A stretch of 14,565 nt of DNA from Prevotellaceae bacterium UBA7028. GTDB lineage: Bacteria > Bacteroidota > Bacteroidia > Bacteroidales > Bacteroidaceae. Positions within the stretch are counted from its first letter, which is position 1. Each line of letters starts with the position of its first letter. The notes beneath the pieces are model-generated. The model searched no databases. It was not told where the DNA came from and saw only the letters and a list, made by a program, of their open reading frames with translations. The stretch is from the NCBI GenBank assembly GCA_002494215.1, contig DLBF01000135.1, positions 1 to 14,565 on the forward strand, written 5' to 3'. Positions 12,953-14,565 of the stretch are shown here, one piece after another. The translations under genes and the position numbers were made by a program.

Positions 12953-13906
12953 ATGAGCGTTATTAGTATTTTTCTGATAGCCATCGCATTGCTGGTTATC
13001 TTGTTTGCAAAGAAAGCACTGGTGATTATCCCTCAGTCGGAAACCAAGATTATTGAGCGTCTGGGACGTTATCACGCTACCCTGAAACCAGGTATCAATC
13101 TTATCATCCCCTTCGTGGATAATGGTAAGAATATTGTTGCCCTGAAGAACGGACGCTATGTCTATACCAACAGCATCGACTTGCGCGAGCAGGTATACGA
13201 TTTCCCCAAGCAGAACGTTATCACCAAGGATAATATCCAGATGGAGATTAATGCCCTGCTGTATTTCCAGATTATGGATCCCTTCAAGGCTGCTTACGAG
13301 ATTAACAACCTGCCTAACGCCATCGAGAAGCTTACTCAGACCACACTGCGTAACATTATCGGCGAGCTGGAACTCGACGAGACGCTCACCTCGCGCGATA
13401 CCATCAATAAGAAACTCTCTGCCGTACTCGACGATGCTACCGACAAATGGGGTGTCAAGGTGAATCGTGTTGAACTTCAGGATATTACTCCGCCAGACTC
13501 GGTGCTGACGGCGATGGAAAAACAGATGCAGGCAGAGCGCAACAAACGCGCTCAGATTTTGACATCCGAAGGCCAAAAGGCTGCTGAGATCCTGGCTTCA
13601 GAGGGAGAGAAGACGGCTATTGTCAACAAGGCTGAAGCCGCCAAGCAGGAAGCTATCCTCCAGGCTGAAGGTCAGGCCCAAGCACGTATCCGTGTGGCTG
13701 AGGCTGAGGCGAAGGCCATCGAACTCATTACCGAGGCAGTCGGTAAGTCGACTAATCCTGCCAACTATCTGTTGGCACAGAAGTACATACAGATGATGCA
13801 GGAACTCGCAGAGGGCGACAAGACCAAGACCGTCTATCTGCCCTACGAGGCCACCAACCTGCTGGGGTCTATTGGTGGCATAAAAGACCTCTTTAAAACA
13901 GAGTGA
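12953..13906 (+). CDS. SPFH/Band 7 protein, stomatin (slipin/QmcA) type
   Basis: This 317-residue membrane-anchored scaffold protein has an N-terminal hydrophobic helix (about 2-19). The SPFH/Band 7 domain follows (about 20-185; KALVIIPQSETKIIERLGRY, then the LREQVYDFPKQNVITKDN stretch and LDETLTSRDTIN). The C-terminal part is a long Ala/Glu/Lys-rich coiled coil (about 186-265, with repeated AEGQ/AEAxAKA segments) that drives oligomerisation into ring or cage assemblies. The short tail is YLLAQKYIQMMQELAE ... LPYEATNLLGSIGGIKDLF. It is full length for the paraslipin/QmcA group. It is paired with NfeD 20 bp upstream and closed by a terminator starting right after its stop codon. Its direct client here is unknown; in E. 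coli QmcA is associated with the FtsH protease. Confidence 0.94.
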   Translation: MSVISIFLIAIALLVILFAKKALVIIPQSETKIIERLGRYHATLKPGINLIIPFVDNGKNIVALKNGRYVYTNSIDLREQVYDFPKQNVITKDNIQMEINALLYFQIMDPFKAAYEINNLPNAIEKLTQTTLRNIIGELELDETLTSRDTINKKLSAVLDDATDKWGVKVNRVELQDITPPDSVLTAMEKQMQAERNKRAQILTSEGQKAAEILASEGEKTAIVNKAEAAKQEAILQAEGQAQARIRVAEAEAKAIELITEAVGKSTNPANYLLAQKYIQMMQELAEGDKTKTVYLPYEATNLLGSIGGIKDLFKTE

Positions 13907-13909
13907 GTG

Positions 13910-13937
13910 AAAAAATCGCAGATTTCTGCGATTTTTT
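13910..13937 (+). terminator. Rho-independent terminator of the NfeD-SPFH unit
   Basis: A perfect 12-bp stem (13910-13921 with 13926-13937; core TCGCAG/CTGCGA) closes a 4-nt ATTT loop. The right arm itself ends in six T. It starts 3 bp after the SPFH stop codon. The A-rich left arm would also make it work on the minus strand. Confidence 0.92.
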
Positions 13938-13950
13938 CATTTATTCTTGC

Positions 13951-13958
13951 TAACTTTG
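13951..13958 (+). promoter_or_regulatory. -7 promoter box of dapA
   Basis: TAACTTTG is a perfect TAnnTTTG box 23 bp before the dapA ATG, giving a leader of about 20 nt. The place where a -33 element would sit (about 13928-13932) falls in the right arm of the upstream terminator and has no TTTG. Confidence 0.65.
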
Positions 13959-13981
13959 CAGCCGTTTAGAAATTAGACTGT

Positions 13982-14565
13982 ATGGTAAATAATATCTTCA
14001 AGGGCCTTGGAATCGCCCTGATAACACCCTTCAACGAGGATGGTTCGGTGGATTACGAATCGCTCATACGCCTGCTTGACTATCAACTCAATAATGGTGC
14101 CGACTTCTTCTGCATCCTCGCTACTACAGGTGAGACACCAACCCTCACTGCTGCTGAAAAGCTAAAGATTAAGGATACCATTGTCGATTATGTGCAGGGC
14201 CGAGTGCCCATTCTGATGGGTTGCGGAGGCTATAATACTGCTGCGGTGGTCGATGAACTCAAGAATGGTGATTTCCGAGGCATCGACGGCGTGCTTAGCA
14301 TCTGCCCATATTACAACAAACCATCGCAAGAAGGTCTCTATCAGCATTTCAAAGCCATCTCAGCTGCCACCCGTCTGCCCATTGTGCTGTATAATGTTCC
14401 AGGACGTACTGGCGTCAATATGCAGGCTGCCACAACTGTCCGTCTGGCACGTGACTGCCAGAACATCGTTGCCATCAAGGAAGCCAGTGGCAATCTCGAA
14501 CAGGTCGACGAGATTATCAAGAATAAGCCGCGCGACTTCGATGTCATCTCTGGTGATGACGCCCT
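13982..14565 (+). CDS. dapA: 4-hydroxy-tetrahydrodipicolinate synthase, 5' part
   Basis: This enzyme condenses pyruvate with aspartate semialdehyde, the first committed step of the lysine and meso-diaminopimelate pathway in the cytoplasm. The gene runs off the right edge, so 194 residues of the usual ~295 are visible. The TIM-barrel class I aldolase motifs are in place: TTGETPTL with Thr48 and Thr49, CPYYNKP with Tyr110 and Tyr111, YNVPGRTG with Tyr137 and Arg142, and IKEASG with the Schiff-base Lys166. These correspond in order and spacing to the E. coli catalytic residues. The residue before the TTGE motif is Ala47 where most homologues have Gly, a mild difference. The start at 13982 follows its own promoter box and gives the normal N-terminus (GLGIALITPF). 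It is separated from the SPFH gene by a strong terminator. Confidence 0.95.
   Translation, partial: MVNNIFKGLGIALITPFNEDGSVDYESLIRLLDYQLNNGADFFCILATTGETPTLTAAEKLKIKDTIVDYVQGRVPILMGCGGYNTAAVVDELKNGDFRGIDGVLSICPYYNKPSQEGLYQHFKAISAATRLPIVLYNVPGRTGVNMQAATTVRLARDCQNIVAIKEASGNLEQVDEIIKNKPRDFDVISGDDA

Overview
The window reads as a chromosomal segment from a Bacteroidales bacterium, most likely Prevotella or a close relative. Four things point there: repeated Bacteroidetes-type -7 promoter boxes (TAnnTTTG) with few Shine-Dalgarno sites; a GH92 mannosidase and a multidomain TlpA-type thioredoxin protein; a CotH-family protein ending in the GIYDLSGRK ... KGVYIKNGKK tail common in Prevotella secreted proteins; and a DapA of Bacteroidales type. 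No tRNA, rRNA, CRISPR array, insertion sequence or phage gene was seen.

Layout, left to right. The 3' part of a small heat-shock protein gene (2-313, +) converges on a small secreted protein of unknown function (386-781, -) across a shared hairpin terminator. A divergent promoter region then leads to a probable two-gene unit: a secreted esterase-like hydrolase (898-1710) and a GH92 alpha-mannosidase (1811-4042), closed by a terminator at 4069-4100. A CotH-kinase-like secreted protein (4226-6397) has its own promoter and a terminator that overlaps its stop codon. On the minus strand follow a secreted hydrolase made of two tandem alpha/beta-hydrolase domains (6445-8166) and, upstream of it, a TlpA-like thioredoxin protein plus CPBP membrane protease pair (11223 down to 8309). 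A 538-bp divergent intergenic region leads to plus-strand genes for a membrane-anchored coiled-coil/HTH protein (11762-12442), an NfeD protein (12480-12932) and a stomatin/slipin-type SPFH protein (12953-13906). The 5' part of dapA (13982 to the window end) closes the window.

How the genes may work together. The left half is secreted carbohydrate and ester hydrolysis without a SusC/SusD pair, so it is not a canonical polysaccharide utilisation locus. The right half is envelope maintenance: periplasmic thiol chemistry, intramembrane proteolysis, NfeD/slipin membrane organisation and a membrane-tethered regulator. dapA (lysine and peptidoglycan precursor synthesis) appears to be a separate unit.

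The two most interesting signals are not genes. First, the TlpA-CPBP unit is preceded by a near-consensus sigma-54 (-24/-12) promoter with two palindromes exactly 22 bp apart at about -77 and -99, the expected layout for an enhancer-binding protein. Second, short arrays with different sequences but the same 7-bp period occur at gene ends and gene starts throughout the window. Two of them flank the C-terminal tail module of the CotH-like protein inside its reading frame.
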